Positions 10,957 through 35,465 of a stretch of DNA of 64,000 bases are shown here, piece by piece (the stretch's first letter is position 1; every line of letters begins with the position of its first letter). The notes beneath the pieces are model-generated. The model ran no database searches. It was not told where the DNA came from and saw only the letters and a list, made by a program, of their open reading frames with translations. Origin of the DNA: Portunus trituberculatus. Lineage: Eukaryota > Arthropoda > Malacostraca > Decapoda > Portunidae. The stretch lies in assembly GCF_017591435.1 (NCBI RefSeq), contig NC_059303.1:6077860-6141859 (forward strand). The letters run 5' to 3'. A program made the translations under genes and the position numbers.

Positions 10957-13731
10957 CTAAAAACAACCGTTGCCCCAACAACCACACCACGGCAGGTCTA
11001 TAGCCGGCTCCTTCTTTTTGTTGGTGTTGCTACTACTTTTACTGTTGGCACTGACCGAGCTCTTCTCGGAGTCTCTGCGAGCACCGGCACCCAGGGGCGT
11101 GATATCACTCACGTCATCATTGATAGTGTTCTCACTGATACTCTCCATCTTACTCAATTTCTTCTTTTCCTTCTCTGCAGCCATTTTCTGTTTTCCAGCG
11201 TCATAAGACATACTACGACCTATTTTCAGTCTGTTTCTTATGGAAGCGGTATGTTTATGGCTAGTTGGAAGAAGAGCTTCCTGTTCTGACCCGGACGCTT
11301 TCCTCAGGATGCCGTTGGCTAAGGGTATGGGGCTAATGGAAATGGGATGTCCGTGTCCATGGTGCTGAGGAAACTGTGGCGTTAGCATAGCCCGTGGCGG
11401 CGTTGGAGCTTCGCGGGGCTGTTCGTCGAACACTACTGAGCTGGGCCGCGGCCTAGTGGACTCCGATGCGCGAGGATCTACTAAACCCACGCGGGAGTGT
11501 CTCCTGCTGTTGGCGGGAGAATTACTGACAGTGCTCGTCTGAGAAGGGGGTCCACTGCCTCGGTATAAAGACCCGGCTCTCAGCAAGTGACCCGCCGCCA
11601 GCGGAGTGGCCGGAGTTCCAGTGCTGACAGCCAGGCCGCCTCCACTTGAACTTGGACCCACGTCTCGCGGGGCGGAACCTTCACGTGGCCTTGGTAAAGG
11701 GTTGGTGGGTGCAGGTCTCTCTGGTAACTTTAGGTTCACTATGCACCTGCTTGAGAAGGTTTTTGAGGAGGTTTTAGCAGTAAGACGACTATCAGTTTGT
11801 GAGTTGGTCTCTGTTCTCGCCACCGCTTCCCGACCTTCCACACGCTCACAAGATTTATCACTAGAGGATGGCTCCGAGCACTGTCCCGAGTCCGGGGAGA
11901 CAGGGGTGGTGAGATCAGTGTGGGACGCTTCAGAGGTGTGAGGTGCGTGGCTGGGATGGGAGGTGGTTTTAGGTGCTGGAGCGCTGGACGTTTTGGTGCC
12001 CCATTCAGGTATGTGTAGCTGTGCAGGGGCGTCGCGACCATGAACAGTTATTACGATGCGACATCCTCCCACAGTTACATACTTGGGTAACTTGACGTGC
12101 TTTTTGAGCTTCATGCGCACAAAACGCTCGCCTGTATCCACTCCTTTGTAGAATCGACGCTCCAACTCTCCTATAATGACGCCAAAAGCTGAGAGAAGAA
12201 TAACAAGGGTGGCATCAGCTATGTAGTGAGGGACGCCAGTGAGAGCCAGAACGATGGATTCCCGAGTTATGTCGATGAGAGGCACCTTCCCACCTCGCAC
12301 CGTGAGCCCATGAGTCAACAATTGCTGCAGGGCGTCACGACGACCCAAGCTGATGTAGGCTGCACGACCCACCACCCTCACGCCGCGAATGGACATCAGT
12401 GTTCCCTCAGCTTGCTGCTCAAGTTCGTCTATGATCTCTTGAGTCGTAATGTCCCATAGCTGAGGCATGTCGGCCACCGAGACCATGATAGTATTTGGCT
12501 CAATGCTGTTTAGACGCACCAGGGACATGCGAGGATTGTAGACGGAGACGAAGGGTAATCCCGCTTCCAATGAAGAGGAGGTCCCAATGTTGGAAGCACT
12601 GCTGGAGGCGTAGAGGGGACCCGCGGGACTGCTGGGGGTACAAGTAACATTAGCGGCCGAGTTAAGGCCTGTACCCAGGGACTGACTGCGGCTACCGTCC
12701 AGCGGGCCGGAGAAGAAATAGGAAGAGTGAGTATAGTTGACAGTTGTCGTGCGAGTCGCTTCTGGGGCTTCACTTATTGGAATAGAAGCGGAAGTTGTGG
12801 CGTCATCGTTACAAAGCGATAACTGTTTCACTTCCTTCACTAACGCACCAGTGTTAGAACCAGTTTTAAGTTTTTCTATGACAGTGGCAGAGCGACGCCT
12901 GACGGTGGAGTAGCCCGGGTCAGGACCCGCTGCCTCTCTCGGAGGGGAAGCGGGCCGCTCCTCGGGTGGAAGGGCCATGGGTAACGGTTCCTCTGCCAGG
13001 TGTCGCTTTCTGTCGTAATGGAATGAAGACGCAAAGTCAAGAAGTTGGTCTAAGTTGAAATGATCAGTTTGAGATAAAAAAGTTTCACTACTCAAGGGCT
13101 GCAGAGGCTCTGCTGGTGTTGCAGAGTTTTCGTCCCCCACGTAGTTCGGGTTATCACTAGACACGCAAACCCTCACTGGTCCCGGCTCAGCCAGATCGTC
13201 CACTGGGCCGGAGCAAGAGGCTCCCGCGGTGGCCACTGAACACTGAGCCTGACTGCAGCCCGCAGACGGCCCACCGCTGTCCAAGGAGGCCGCCTGACGC
13301 ATTGTATACTCAACACTCCGCATTTTACCACTATACACTTTCTGCAAGTTTTCTAGGTTATCAGTTTCTACATTTCCTTCATCTTCCTCTTCTTCTTCGT
13401 CGATCTTGGATGGGCAGAATCGCTTCTCCAGTTCGTCGTCGTCATCGTCTTCGTCTTCGTCGTCATCACCGTCGTCGTCACTTTCTCCATCCATTTTTTT
13501 TACGAAACTTTCCAATTTATCATATTCGTCACGGAGCGTCCACACCTGCTGCTTTAATGTTTGATTTTCTCTTTGCAACTTCCGCAAATCAGAATGACCG
13601 CGATCAACCTCTGCGTTTATTTCGATCGTTCTCATGCGCAGCTCCTCATTCTCGAACATAACACCTCGGCTAGACCGCTTATCCATCTTGCGGGAGGGCT
13701 TGACGGCCCCCTCCTTCTTCCTAGACCTCAT
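10957..13731 (-). CDS. Uncharacterised coiled-coil protein with tandem RRM-like (retroelement ORF1-like) modules and Cys-rich C-terminus
   Basis: A single uninterrupted frame of 924 codons ends in TAG at 10957-10959. The open frame continues 5' of the chosen start, but the first in-frame ATG after the upstream in-frame TGA is at 13731, with A at -3, so I start there. Residues 26-80 form a heptad-rich coiled coil. Residues 83-119 are strongly acidic. Residues about 414-570 look like two RRM-like modules: the second has GVP at 499-501, a YKG-VDTGERFVRM segment from 528 and a VGGCRIVI strand near 552-558. That pattern resembles ORF1/Gag-like proteins of arthropod non-LTR retroelements and ZCCHC3-like proteins, but the CCHC knuckles expected after it are absent. 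The rest is Ser/Pro-rich, then basic (about 840-912), ending with Cys 916, 918 and 923 around a Trp-Gly-Asn core. No RT, protease or signal peptide is seen. Function is unknown; RNA or nucleic-acid binding is inference. An upstream non-coding exon is possible. Confidence 0.85.
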   Translation of the reverse strand: MRSRKKEGAVKPSRKMDKRSSRGVMFENEELRMRTIEINAEVDRGHSDLRKLQRENQTLKQQVWTLRDEYDKLESFVKKMDGESDDDGDDDEDEDDDDDELEKRFCPSKIDEEEEEDEGNVETDNLENLQKVYSGKMRSVEYTMRQAASLDSGGPSAGCSQAQCSVATAGASCSGPVDDLAEPGPVRVCVSSDNPNYVGDENSATPAEPLQPLSSETFLSQTDHFNLDQLLDFASSFHYDRKRHLAEEPLPMALPPEERPASPPREAAGPDPGYSTVRRRSATVIEKLKTGSNTGALVKEVKQLSLCNDDATTSASIPISEAPEATRTTTVNYTHSSYFFSGPLDGSRSQSLGTGLNSAANVTCTPSSPAGPLYASSSASNIGTSSSLEAGLPFVSVYNPRMSLVRLNSIEPNTIMVSVADMPQLWDITTQEIIDELEQQAEGTLMSIRGVRVVGRAAYISLGRRDALQQLLTHGLTVRGGKVPLIDITRESIVLALTGVPHYIADATLVILLSAFGVIIGELERRFYKGVDTGERFVRMKLKKHVKLPKYVTVGGCRIVITVHGRDAPAQLHIPEWGTKTSSAPAPKTTSHPSHAPHTSEASHTDLTTPVSPDSGQCSEPSSSDKSCERVEGREAVARTETNSQTDSRLTAKTSSKTFSSRCIVNLKLPERPAPTNPLPRPREGSAPRDVGPSSSGGGLAVSTGTPATPLAAGHLLRAGSLYRGSGPPSQTSTVSNSPANSRRHSRVGLVDPRASESTRPRPSSVVFDEQPREAPTPPRAMLTPQFPQHHGHGHPISISPIPLANGILRKASGSEQEALLPTSHKHTASIRNRLKIGRSMSYDAGKQKMAAEKEKKKLSKMESISENTINDDVSDITPLGAGARRDSEKSSVSANSKSSSNTNKKKEPAIDLPWCGCWGNGCF

Positions 13732-14280
13732 GATGGTGGTGGGAGCGCGGCTGGCGGAGATGAGGTAACGCGCGCTCACTTGCACCACACGGAGACACCC
13801 CCGCACATAACGGCCAGAGGCGCGGCCCCCGGCGGTATGGGGGTCGCGCCCCCCACGTCGAGACGTCCCCAGTCCTAGTCACTTGGATCCGGAAATACTT
13901 CTGCTGATGGACGAGGCCAAGGCGCCGCCGCCCCTACCCGTCCGCGGAGTCGATCGCATCGTCAGAGGTCGGGAGGGGCGGCGGGGTGCAAGAGGCGGCG
14001 GCAGCAGGGGGCAGGCGAGGTCGCGCACCACCTGCCGCTAACCATCACGGCACCATTACGAGGTTAATCAGCAGGCACCACAGGACCGCTGCCACCTGCT
14101 CACCGCGACCTGTTCGGACTTCACATGCGTCTTCGGTGGGATCCGTCGCCTCGCCCACCCTAGTCGACGTCTTACATGCGTGGAGCTCGAGGTCCCACAC
14201 GGTGACCAGTGCAGCAACTGTACATGGGTCTCTTGGAAGGCAACACGCCCTGACGCTGAAATGAGAGGCAGCATGGTAGA
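13732..14280 (-). promoter_or_regulatory. GC-rich 5' flank of the coding gene, probable 5' UTR and promoter region
   Basis: The stretch immediately upstream of the gene is clearly GC- and CpG-rich compared with the AT-rich surroundings, containing several GGCGGCGG-type runs on the plus strand around 13920-14030. The composition returns to AT-rich past about 14280. No TATA box or initiator could be assigned with confidence. A splice-acceptor-like CAG lies between the uORF and the main ATG, so a further 5' exon cannot be excluded. Confidence 0.4.
13776..13808 (-). other. Short upstream ORF (10 codons plus stop)
   Basis: An ATG at 13808 opens a 10-codon frame ending in TGA at 13776-13778, 44 bases before the main ATG at 13731. 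It is in a different frame from the main protein. If the transcript starts upstream of it, this uORF could lower or gate translation of the main frame. The transcript start is not known, so the role is inferred. Confidence 0.4.
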
Positions 14281-14299
14281 AAACATATAGTTTAAGTTA

Positions 14300-17542
<3,243 letters not shown>

Positions 17543-17664
17543 CGCAGGTGCGTAGGTATACGTTCATCTTCACCCATTAAACAAAGTAAAAAACGAGTGT
17601 TACGCAACGACACATGCGGAAAATTCACGTGTGGTTTACTTTCTTCGTGCGTGCGCTCGCGCGT

Positions 17665-17667
<3 letters not shown>

Positions 17668-17718
<51 letters not shown>
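17668..17718. repeat. (CA)n microsatellite 5' of the SINE
   Basis: A 51-bp array abutting the tRNA-like head. Confidence 0.95.
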
Positions 17719-17720
<2 letters not shown>

Positions 17721-17981
17721 GTAGTGTAGTGGTTAGCACGCTCGACTCACAATCGAGAGGGCCGGATTTGAGTCCCGGGAAGCGGCGAGGAAAATGGGCA
17801 AGCCTCTTAATGTGTGGCCCCTGTTCACCTAGCAGTAAATAAGTACGGGATGTAACTCGAGGGGTTGTGGCCTCGCTTTCCCGGTGTGTGGAGTGTGTTG
17901 TGGTCTCAGTCCTACCCGAAGATCGGTCTATGAGTTCTGAGCTCATAGACCGCTGGGTGACCAGCAGGCGACCGAGGTAAA

Positions 17982-17983
<2 letters not shown>
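17719..17983 (+). mobile_element. tRNA-derived SINE (tRNA-Val-like head)
   Basis: The element begins with a tRNA-like sequence. A box A match (TAGTGTAGTGG) lies at 17722-17732 and a degenerate box B (GATTTGAGTCC) at 17765-17775. Between them is an anticodon-type hairpin with stem CTCGA/TCGAG and loop CTCACAA, which reads as a CAC (valine) anticodon. A tRNA-unrelated body follows to about 17983, where a (CA)n tail starts. A second (CA)n array abuts the 5' end. It is a pseudo-tRNA, not a functional tRNA gene: the acceptor stem does not close and the body continues. It is probably copied by a LINE partner's reverse transcriptase, as SINEs are. Confidence 0.7.
17925..17951 (+). repeat. Perfect hairpin inside the SINE
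   Basis: GGTCTATGAG and CTCATAGACC form a 10-bp perfect stem with a 7-base loop. The related copy at 50.8 kb lacks the second arm, carrying an unrelated segment in its place. Confidence 0.6.

Positions 17984-18059
<76 letters not shown>
17984..18059. repeat. (CA)n microsatellite, SINE tail
   Basis: A 76-bp array directly following the SINE body. Confidence 0.95.
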
Positions 18060-18065
<6 letters not shown>

Positions 18066-21000
18066 TGCCAACACCCTTCCTTCCCTCGTCTCTTCAGACC
18101 TCCCAGAGTCTGATAAGAAGTCATAAGAAGAAACTATACATACATTTTTTTTCTACTTTCTTTTTTTCATAATATTTTTATCAATCTATTTTCCCCCACT
18201 GTCTCAGATTCCTTTCCACCCCGCCGGCCGTCTTAAGTCAGCTAGAGAATGTTCTTCATCACACTGACACAGGATACTATCACGTCCCCATCCGTCATCA
18301 GAACATGAGAAAAAAAAAGGATGAAATTGTTCCCACCTAGTTTATTCTCGTCATAAATATACGAGATAAATGAGATGATCAAAAGATATACGGTTAAAAA
18401 GACACCTGTGGGGCGGTCCGCTATACACAAGATGTATGGGATATATAAGAGATGAATGAGATGAATACAAGTGCGGAACCTGTTGTTTAAATACCTGGGA
18501 AGAATTTTTTCTTTTTTACGCAAGAATCTTTCTGGCCAAGGACAACGAAGTTGGTAGAAAACAAAAAAAGTAAACAAACAAATAATAAAAGCATCAGTTC
18601 AAAGTCAAGTCCAAAAGTGTCTTAACACAAGATGAAGAGTCAAGGTTAGTAGGAAGGCGCTTTCATATTTGCTATATCTATGTTTTATTTCAGTTAAATG
18701 TGACTTTGACTAATGTTTCCACTTGTAACTGCTAATCTAACTAGGATTTTATACACTTAGCAAATTGATAATCTATTCTTTAATGGCTATAAGAAACAAT
18801 AGAAACATCGATGCTTTTTTTTCTTCATTTGATTGGAATACAAGTAAAAGCGAAAAGGAAGCAAGAAGGTTGACAAATCTTCATCTCGTATTGAAAATAA
18901 CTATATAATAGAAAAAAACGATGATGATGGTGGCTATCGATTTACAGAAATGAGTCAAATAAACAAGTGAGTTCTGTGTCTTTTCTCCGCCACATGACGC
19001 CACAACACTCACAACACGTCTTCGGCTCCTGGTGAGGGTGGCGGGCGGGTCCCTCAGGCGCCCCTCCTTCCGTCGATTGTGCAAGTCGCCAAAATTAGCA
19101 GCCAAACATAAACATGGGAGCACCACTTACTCTCTAACACTGGCAGCTTTCATCCTTGCATCCTCACTTTCCCTCCCTCGCCAGTGTATGCAAAACACGT
19201 TCATAATCTAAATACTGTCCCGTCTCATCCACTCCTCGTTTGTGTTGCGTTCGTTCTCTACTCCATGTAAGCCGGGACGCGGGTATTGTGTTCTTCGGGA
19301 GGCATTTCGTTGTCTATGTGTTTATATTTTAGCCCAAGTGAGGCGTTGCCGCCTTCCCTCTCCACTTCAACAAAACTTTATATTCTTTTTGTTTAACGTA
19401 TTCACTTAAAACGACTACATGAAGCGTGTTCTTGCTTCCCGCGCGTCCTGAGAGCCATAAGACTTTACCGTAGCCTTTCCCGAGTCATGGGTATTGAATG
19501 ATAAAAAGTACTGCTGGAGACATTAACTGCGGGAGTCATCGGATAGTGGGATCAATACATTGTGGCAAATGAGGCAGGTGCGGCCCGCTCGCCACCATTA
19601 CGGGCCAACAGTAACTCTGAAGCCAAGCCGCAGGTGTTGCAGTGGCCGGATGGCAGGCAGGGAGACGGGGACTCATCTATCTGAGGTGACGGGTCGCGCC
19701 TACTTTTACAGCGGCAGTTACGTCAACCTCATTTACGGCGAAAAAATATTTGTGTAGACAACAAGCCACTAATGACTTTGGAATACATCAGAGGTTCAAG
19801 GAAGGTAAGAGTGAAGGAAATGAGGCTTAAGTGTATTGAACACATTTTCAGTTCTTGTTATCAGAAACATAATTTCTGTTACCACTTTACCGCGCGATGA
19901 TGATGGTTTCTTGTCTCTTGTCCAAATGCGGATCAGAGAAAGGTTTGGCCATGACCTATAGATATTGTTCTATGACCAAAAAAAAAGAACATCGACACAT
20001 CTGTCATTTCTTATTAATCTTTGTTTCCTCTCCAATTGTTGCCTTGTTCCATGTCGTGGCACCAAAAACAGTTTATCTGTATTTTCTACCATCATCTGTC
20101 ATTCTTTATTGCTCACATCCAAACTCTCCACCCGCCAAAAGAACGATTGCTCTTAACCTCAAAACCAGTCTGATTTCCTACTTTCAGAAAGCTCTTAAAA
20201 CTTTGTTGAATACGAAGATTCCCTCCACTTTTCTCTGAGCCATCTTTCTGTATTGATTCCCTAAACGGTGGTTAGCTGACAGTTTTTCTTACTTTCTTGA
20301 CTCGCTATTGGCTATCCTGGCGGCGTCATTTGTCAGACGACCCTCTCTTCACCTGATGGTCAACTAGTTGTTCTAGAAGGAAGCTTCTGATCTTTATTTC
20401 TTAATGGGAAAGAAAGAACATTCTTAGTTTCAAATAGTACATATCACTTAAGGAACCCCTTCACTGATGCACCAAATTTTCTTGATCCGTCACTAATAAC
20501 AAAATATAAAAATTCAGACTTCAACTATTATTCTGTGTGCCTCAGCGAAGTTATGCGTTATTACTTTCATCAGTTCTTCCTCCCCTCCTAGATGGTGGTT
20601 CTGTATCATGGAAGCCTTGTTCTTTCATATATAAAGTATTCCTATTATGTCTATTTCTCCAACAGTATTTCCCAGCTAGTGGGTCAAGGATACTCGACTC
20701 ATCAACCTCCCCTTGATTGGCTGCCTTAATTCTCTTATCCCTTGCTGTGTTGTTGGTTCCCTTACCATGTTCCAGCAATACAATCTTGGCTACTCATCCT
20801 CTGTGCTTGCTGTCTGTTTGTTACTTAAAGCAAAGCAACCATTCGAAAGACTCCATTTATTTCATTATTCCATCTCTTTCACGCATATTAAATTATATTT
20901 ATTCTCTTCACTGGTAAATTCAGAAATAGTCAGTTTTCACATATTTCTCTTCTTTATCCTCCCTCGAAATAAACTTTAGAGAGGTAAATCGCCAGAACAC

Positions 21001-22104
21001 CTTGCCAAAAATCGAATCAAACATATAATAATGTTTTATTTTTTTATTATTAATTTTAGTTTTACTGATCCCTGATCAGCCTTCCTTTGTAAAAATCAGG
21101 AAGTACTGACGGTCGCTCACTTCTGACTTAAATACTTCTTACACAAATGAACCAAAGACAAAAAGGAACGAGGAGACAAATGGCACCAGCTCAACATGAC
21201 AGCAGGGCGTCAAGTCGTTTCTATCCCAATTTGCATTCAGTAATTGTACCATTGGTCAGTGACGGGGCGAGTGACGCTGACGCAGCTTCCCCTCTCCATC
21301 CCCTCCTCCTCCCTGCATCCAGTATCGATGGCACCATGATAAATATAAATACTCCCATGCCATCAAGTTCAAGATGCACATAATATTTATAAATGTATTC
21401 GTATTCATGGCACCAAAGTTCTTCTATAAAGCTCAATATCTACATTATACTGTAAGACCATGCCTATCTAAGCACATATGCGTTGGAATTTTTTTTAGCT
21501 TATAACACATAATGATAATATAAGAAAAATGTGTGATGTTGGCAGAATATTTTCCTCATAGACAGTTTCTCTGAGATTAAGAAAAGTTATGATGCCATCT
21601 TTTCATTTGTTTCAACACTGCCCAGCCACTTCCTCCTCTTCCGCTCTTCCATTCCTCCCTAAACATACCACTACCATTCCTTCCTCCTCCTCTTCCTCCT
21701 TCTCATCCACACACACTTTTATTTTTCTTTAGTCTCCCTTTCACTTTCCTTCCTTTCTTTTCAATTTTCCCTCTTCTTTCCTTTCCCGCTCTCCTTCCGT
21801 TTTCTATAACCTTCTTCGGGCTTCTCCTTCCTTCTTTTTTTTTTCCTCTGCTCTCCTCTCCTTTTTCCCGCTTCGTCCTCCCCGGCGCGATATGGATTTT
21901 GCTGCATGTTGCCGCCGCCACTAATAGTCAAGAAGATCCTATCCGGCAGCCACTGGGTTTGGATTTATTGTTTACTGAGGGTTGCAGTCTCATAGAACGT
22001 GCCTTTCCGTTTCTCACTGTGTTCTCTCCCTCTGCTCCGTTTCATTTTTCACCTCGCTTCTCCCTTGTGTCTCCTGCTCGACTGTATATCTCTTTCTCTT
22101 CACG
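18060..22104. other. No gene recognised
   Basis: About 4 kb with few simple repeats and no frame of more than about 115 codons. Frames near 19560-20240 were read and show no domain. This is one of the least repetitive stretches and could hide short exons or an intron. Confidence 0.45.
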
Positions 22105-22545
22105 CCAAGCAGGGTGAATCAATTAAGCTATTATGTCATCTTAGTCTACCTCAATATTTGTCTAGTCATTCATGTTTCCCTTTTTCACTTTATTTATTAT
22201 ATGCTTGAAATGCGGTCAAGGATTTCACTGAGTTGTTATGTCATCTTATTCCACCACGAATCTTTGTCTAGGGATTTATATTAACCCCTCACTTTAAACA
22301 TTATGTATTTCAAATGTTTATTCAGGTGTGTTAAGTCAATTAATTCAGCTGTTATGTCATCTTACTCATCTTAAGCTTGTGAATAATGACTTCCTTCATC
22401 TCTTTATTTATCCTTTCCTTGAAATGAGCATTCAGACACAGTAAGTCAGTTCACTCAGCTGTTATGTCCTTTCACTCGTCCTTGACCAGGTGACTTACGC
22501 TTTCCGTCTCTATCTTACTTATTTGATGCTTAAAATGTTTGCTTA
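22105..22545 (+). repeat. Tandem repeat, about 110-bp unit, four diverged copies
   Basis: The motif TTATGTCATCTTA, preceded by a GCTGT-like segment, recurs at 22131, 22236, 22352 and 22462 (last copy TTATGTCCTTTCA), giving spacings of 105, 116 and 110 bases. Each is followed by a TTTATTTAT-like tract and a GCTTGAAATG-like segment. No coding frame runs through it. Confidence 0.65.

Positions 22546-30636
<8,091 letters not shown>

Positions 30637-30698
<62 letters not shown>
30637..30698. repeat. (AAT)n microsatellite
   Basis: A 62-bp trinucleotide array. Confidence 0.95.
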
Positions 30699-30807
30699 GT
30701 AACTTCAGCAACTAATTACTAAAAACTTAATTCCTATCTATAACAACTGAATAAGTTACGTAAAAATAAACATGAACAAAATATTAAGCTTCGAATAGAT
30801 TAAATTT

Positions 30808-30811
<4 letters not shown>

Positions 30812-30881
<70 letters not shown>
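30812..30881. repeat. (GA)n microsatellite
   Basis: A 70-bp array. Confidence 0.95.
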
Positions 30882-30884
<3 letters not shown>

Positions 30885-31422
30885 TTCAATACAGCATAGG
30901 CTTTGTTTGCTACAGAGGAGCATGTAACTTTTCAAGCAATACGACAGAAGTCAAGGCAACAAACAGCATCTGCCTTGAGACACTGAGAGGGTATCACTCA
31001 ACTCGATTCCTTTTTGAAAATCGAGAAAAAAGAATCTCATTGATCACTGAATGGAAATACCACCAGGAAAACCCCGCCAGGCAGCAGCTCCTGTCCTCAG
31101 CTGTATCACAAAGACTTATTATGGCGAGTCTCGGGCTCCGCAGATAGCCGCGGACCCTACAATGCCTTTCTCAGGACCTTCACTTCCTTCCCTAGTCTCA
31201 CTTTCCATCAATCCCTTCCCAAAGTCTCCTCTTTTCACTTCCTGTCCCCAACATGTTATGTTGTTTTTTTATCTATCTCCCAAACTCAATGTCCTCTATC
31301 TCCCGTTCTCGTGATCTACTCTTCCTTGCATACCCTTACCAAGCTCTCTTGTTTCTCATCTTTCCTTCCCTAGACGTTCACTTTAGCTTCATTTCTTTCC
31401 CAAGTCTTAACTAACTCTCACA

Positions 31423-33445
<2,023 letters not shown>

Positions 33446-33535
33446 AATGATGGTGATGGTGGTGGTGATGGTGGTGGCGGCGGGGGAGGTGATGACCATA
33501 GAAGCAGAAGCGGCAGCAACAGCAGCAGTAGCAGC

Positions 33536-33566
<31 letters not shown>

Positions 33567-33735
33567 CTAGTAGTAGTAGTAGTAGTAGCAGTCCTAGTAG
33601 CAGTAGTAGTAGCAGTAGTATTAGTAGTAGCATTAGTAGTAGCAGTAATAGTAGTAGTAGCATAAGTAGTAGACGTAGTAGTAATAGCAACAGGAGGAGG
33701 AAGAGGAGTAGTAGTAGTAGTAGTAATCGCAACAG
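33446..33735. repeat. Imperfect (GGT/GAT/AGT/AGC)n triplet tract
   Basis: About 290 bp of three-base periodic sequence, GGTGAT-like on the left and AGTAGT/AGC-like on the right. Its open frames on both strands are simple-repeat translations. Confidence 0.9.
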
Positions 33736-35437
33736 TAGTAACGATAAGGGTGTAAATCCCAAGGGCACTCACGCATAGCTAAGCTCAACACGGCTAGGTA
33801 GGTAATGCTGTTTGTTTACCTGCGTCGAGTGTAAACAGACTGAGGTAACTCGGGTTAAGCATCTTCTGCACATCTCCAAGTCTTGCCCTCTTTAGTTGCC
33901 ACACCATACACTGCCACATTTACCTTGCCCTCTCCAACATCCCTACCCATCCTCACTAACCCATTATATCCTTCTAAATCCCACTTCATCTTCTATACTC
34001 CACCTTTTCCTACTTACCACACGTACACGCTTCCATCTAACCAGTCTGCTCCCTCACTACACCGCATCCTTTCCTTCTTTACCCTCGCACGTCTGCACAA
34101 ATACACTTACCCTGCACACTCCCTTCCCACCTCGTCTCTTCTCCAGTAGTTACGCGGCCTTAGACAAATGAGCAAGAAGGGTGTTGGTATAATTAATGGT
34201 GGGAGACTGAGCAAATTAGTGATTGTAAAATATGGACGAGTAGCTTGACAGTGAAATGCAGTTGAGGGAAGGTATCAGAGAGTGCACAAAAGAACATAAA
34301 GGAAGAATAGATACTGCTAGCCTCATCGTAGGTTGTTTTAGATATGACTTGTGATGCAATGCAGATGTAAGGTAGGATAGTAAAGGGGAAGGCTTCTACA
34401 CCAATATTAGATGTATTGATTAATGTATGTATATATTTAAAACACAATTGGCTATAAAGCTTAAAACTAAGAAGAAAAATACAGTATATAACGAAGATGA
34501 GGATAAGAGAAAATAAATAGAGCGTAGAGAAAGACGTAACCAAGCACAGGAACAAAAGCAAATCTAAATATTAAACCACAAAAAAGAGAAATTGATTGAG
34601 AGAAAAGAAAAAAAAAGAATCCATATATTTTCACGATCCAGTTTTATCACTCGACTGGGAAAATTTGGTAGGGAAAACTGCAGGAACTTTCCCTAAGACC
34701 GATAAGCAAACTTTCTTCCCGGGTCAAGAGTACCGACAAATGAGGTGAAGGAAGCGTAAAAAAAATTAATCAGACTTAATGATAATATGATCCCAGGAAG
34801 AGAAAGAGTCAGTAGGAGGGTGGAGAGAGGTGAGAGGGGAGGGTGCTTGAAGGAAAGAAAGAGGGGGAGGGCATGGGAGAGGGGAAGGAGCATTGAACGA
34901 CAGAGGGGAACAAACGCAAGCGAAAGAAGTGAATGGAAAGTTAAAATAGAAAATAAAGTTTAACAGTGAGAGTGGTGAGAAGAGGAGGAAGAGGAGAAGG
35001 AGGAATACTGGTAAAAGTAAGATGAGAGGGAGAGAAACAAGAGAAAAGGTAGTGGAGAGGATGAATCCTAATCAAGAACACAATGAATAAAATAACAATA
35101 ATGCAACACTACAGAAATTAAAATACATATGAACTTTCAACTTACACCCATGAACAACTGAAAAGTGAAAGAAGATAAAGACAATGATGATGATGATAGT
35201 AATGATATAACAATAACAGGTAACTCACGGTATCTCATTGCATACATGTACACCGTTAATTTACATTCTTTCTTTCAGTCAACCATAATCTACACCATCA
35301 TCACTTTCACCTAACGGACTCACCTGCAAGACGGCGAGGTAAGCTGAGCATCCACTACCAAGCTAATTCCCCTTAAACTACCGACAGCCTTGCAAGAACA
35401 TTTTCCAGAATAAACGAAGCTAACTCATTGCCTGGCG

Positions 35438-35465
35438 AAGAGGAGGAGGAGGAGGAGGAGGAGGA
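35438..35465. repeat. (GGA)n tract
   Basis: A 28-bp trinucleotide array. Confidence 0.9.

Noticed and set aside
13732..13806. N-terminal extension of the gene by 25 codons
   Set aside because: The extended frame would have to start at a GTG; no in-frame ATG lies between the upstream TGA and 13731, so the ATG at 13731 is the better eukaryotic start.
17719..17790. Functional tRNA-Val gene
   Set aside because: The box B is degenerate, the acceptor arms do not pair and a SINE body follows.
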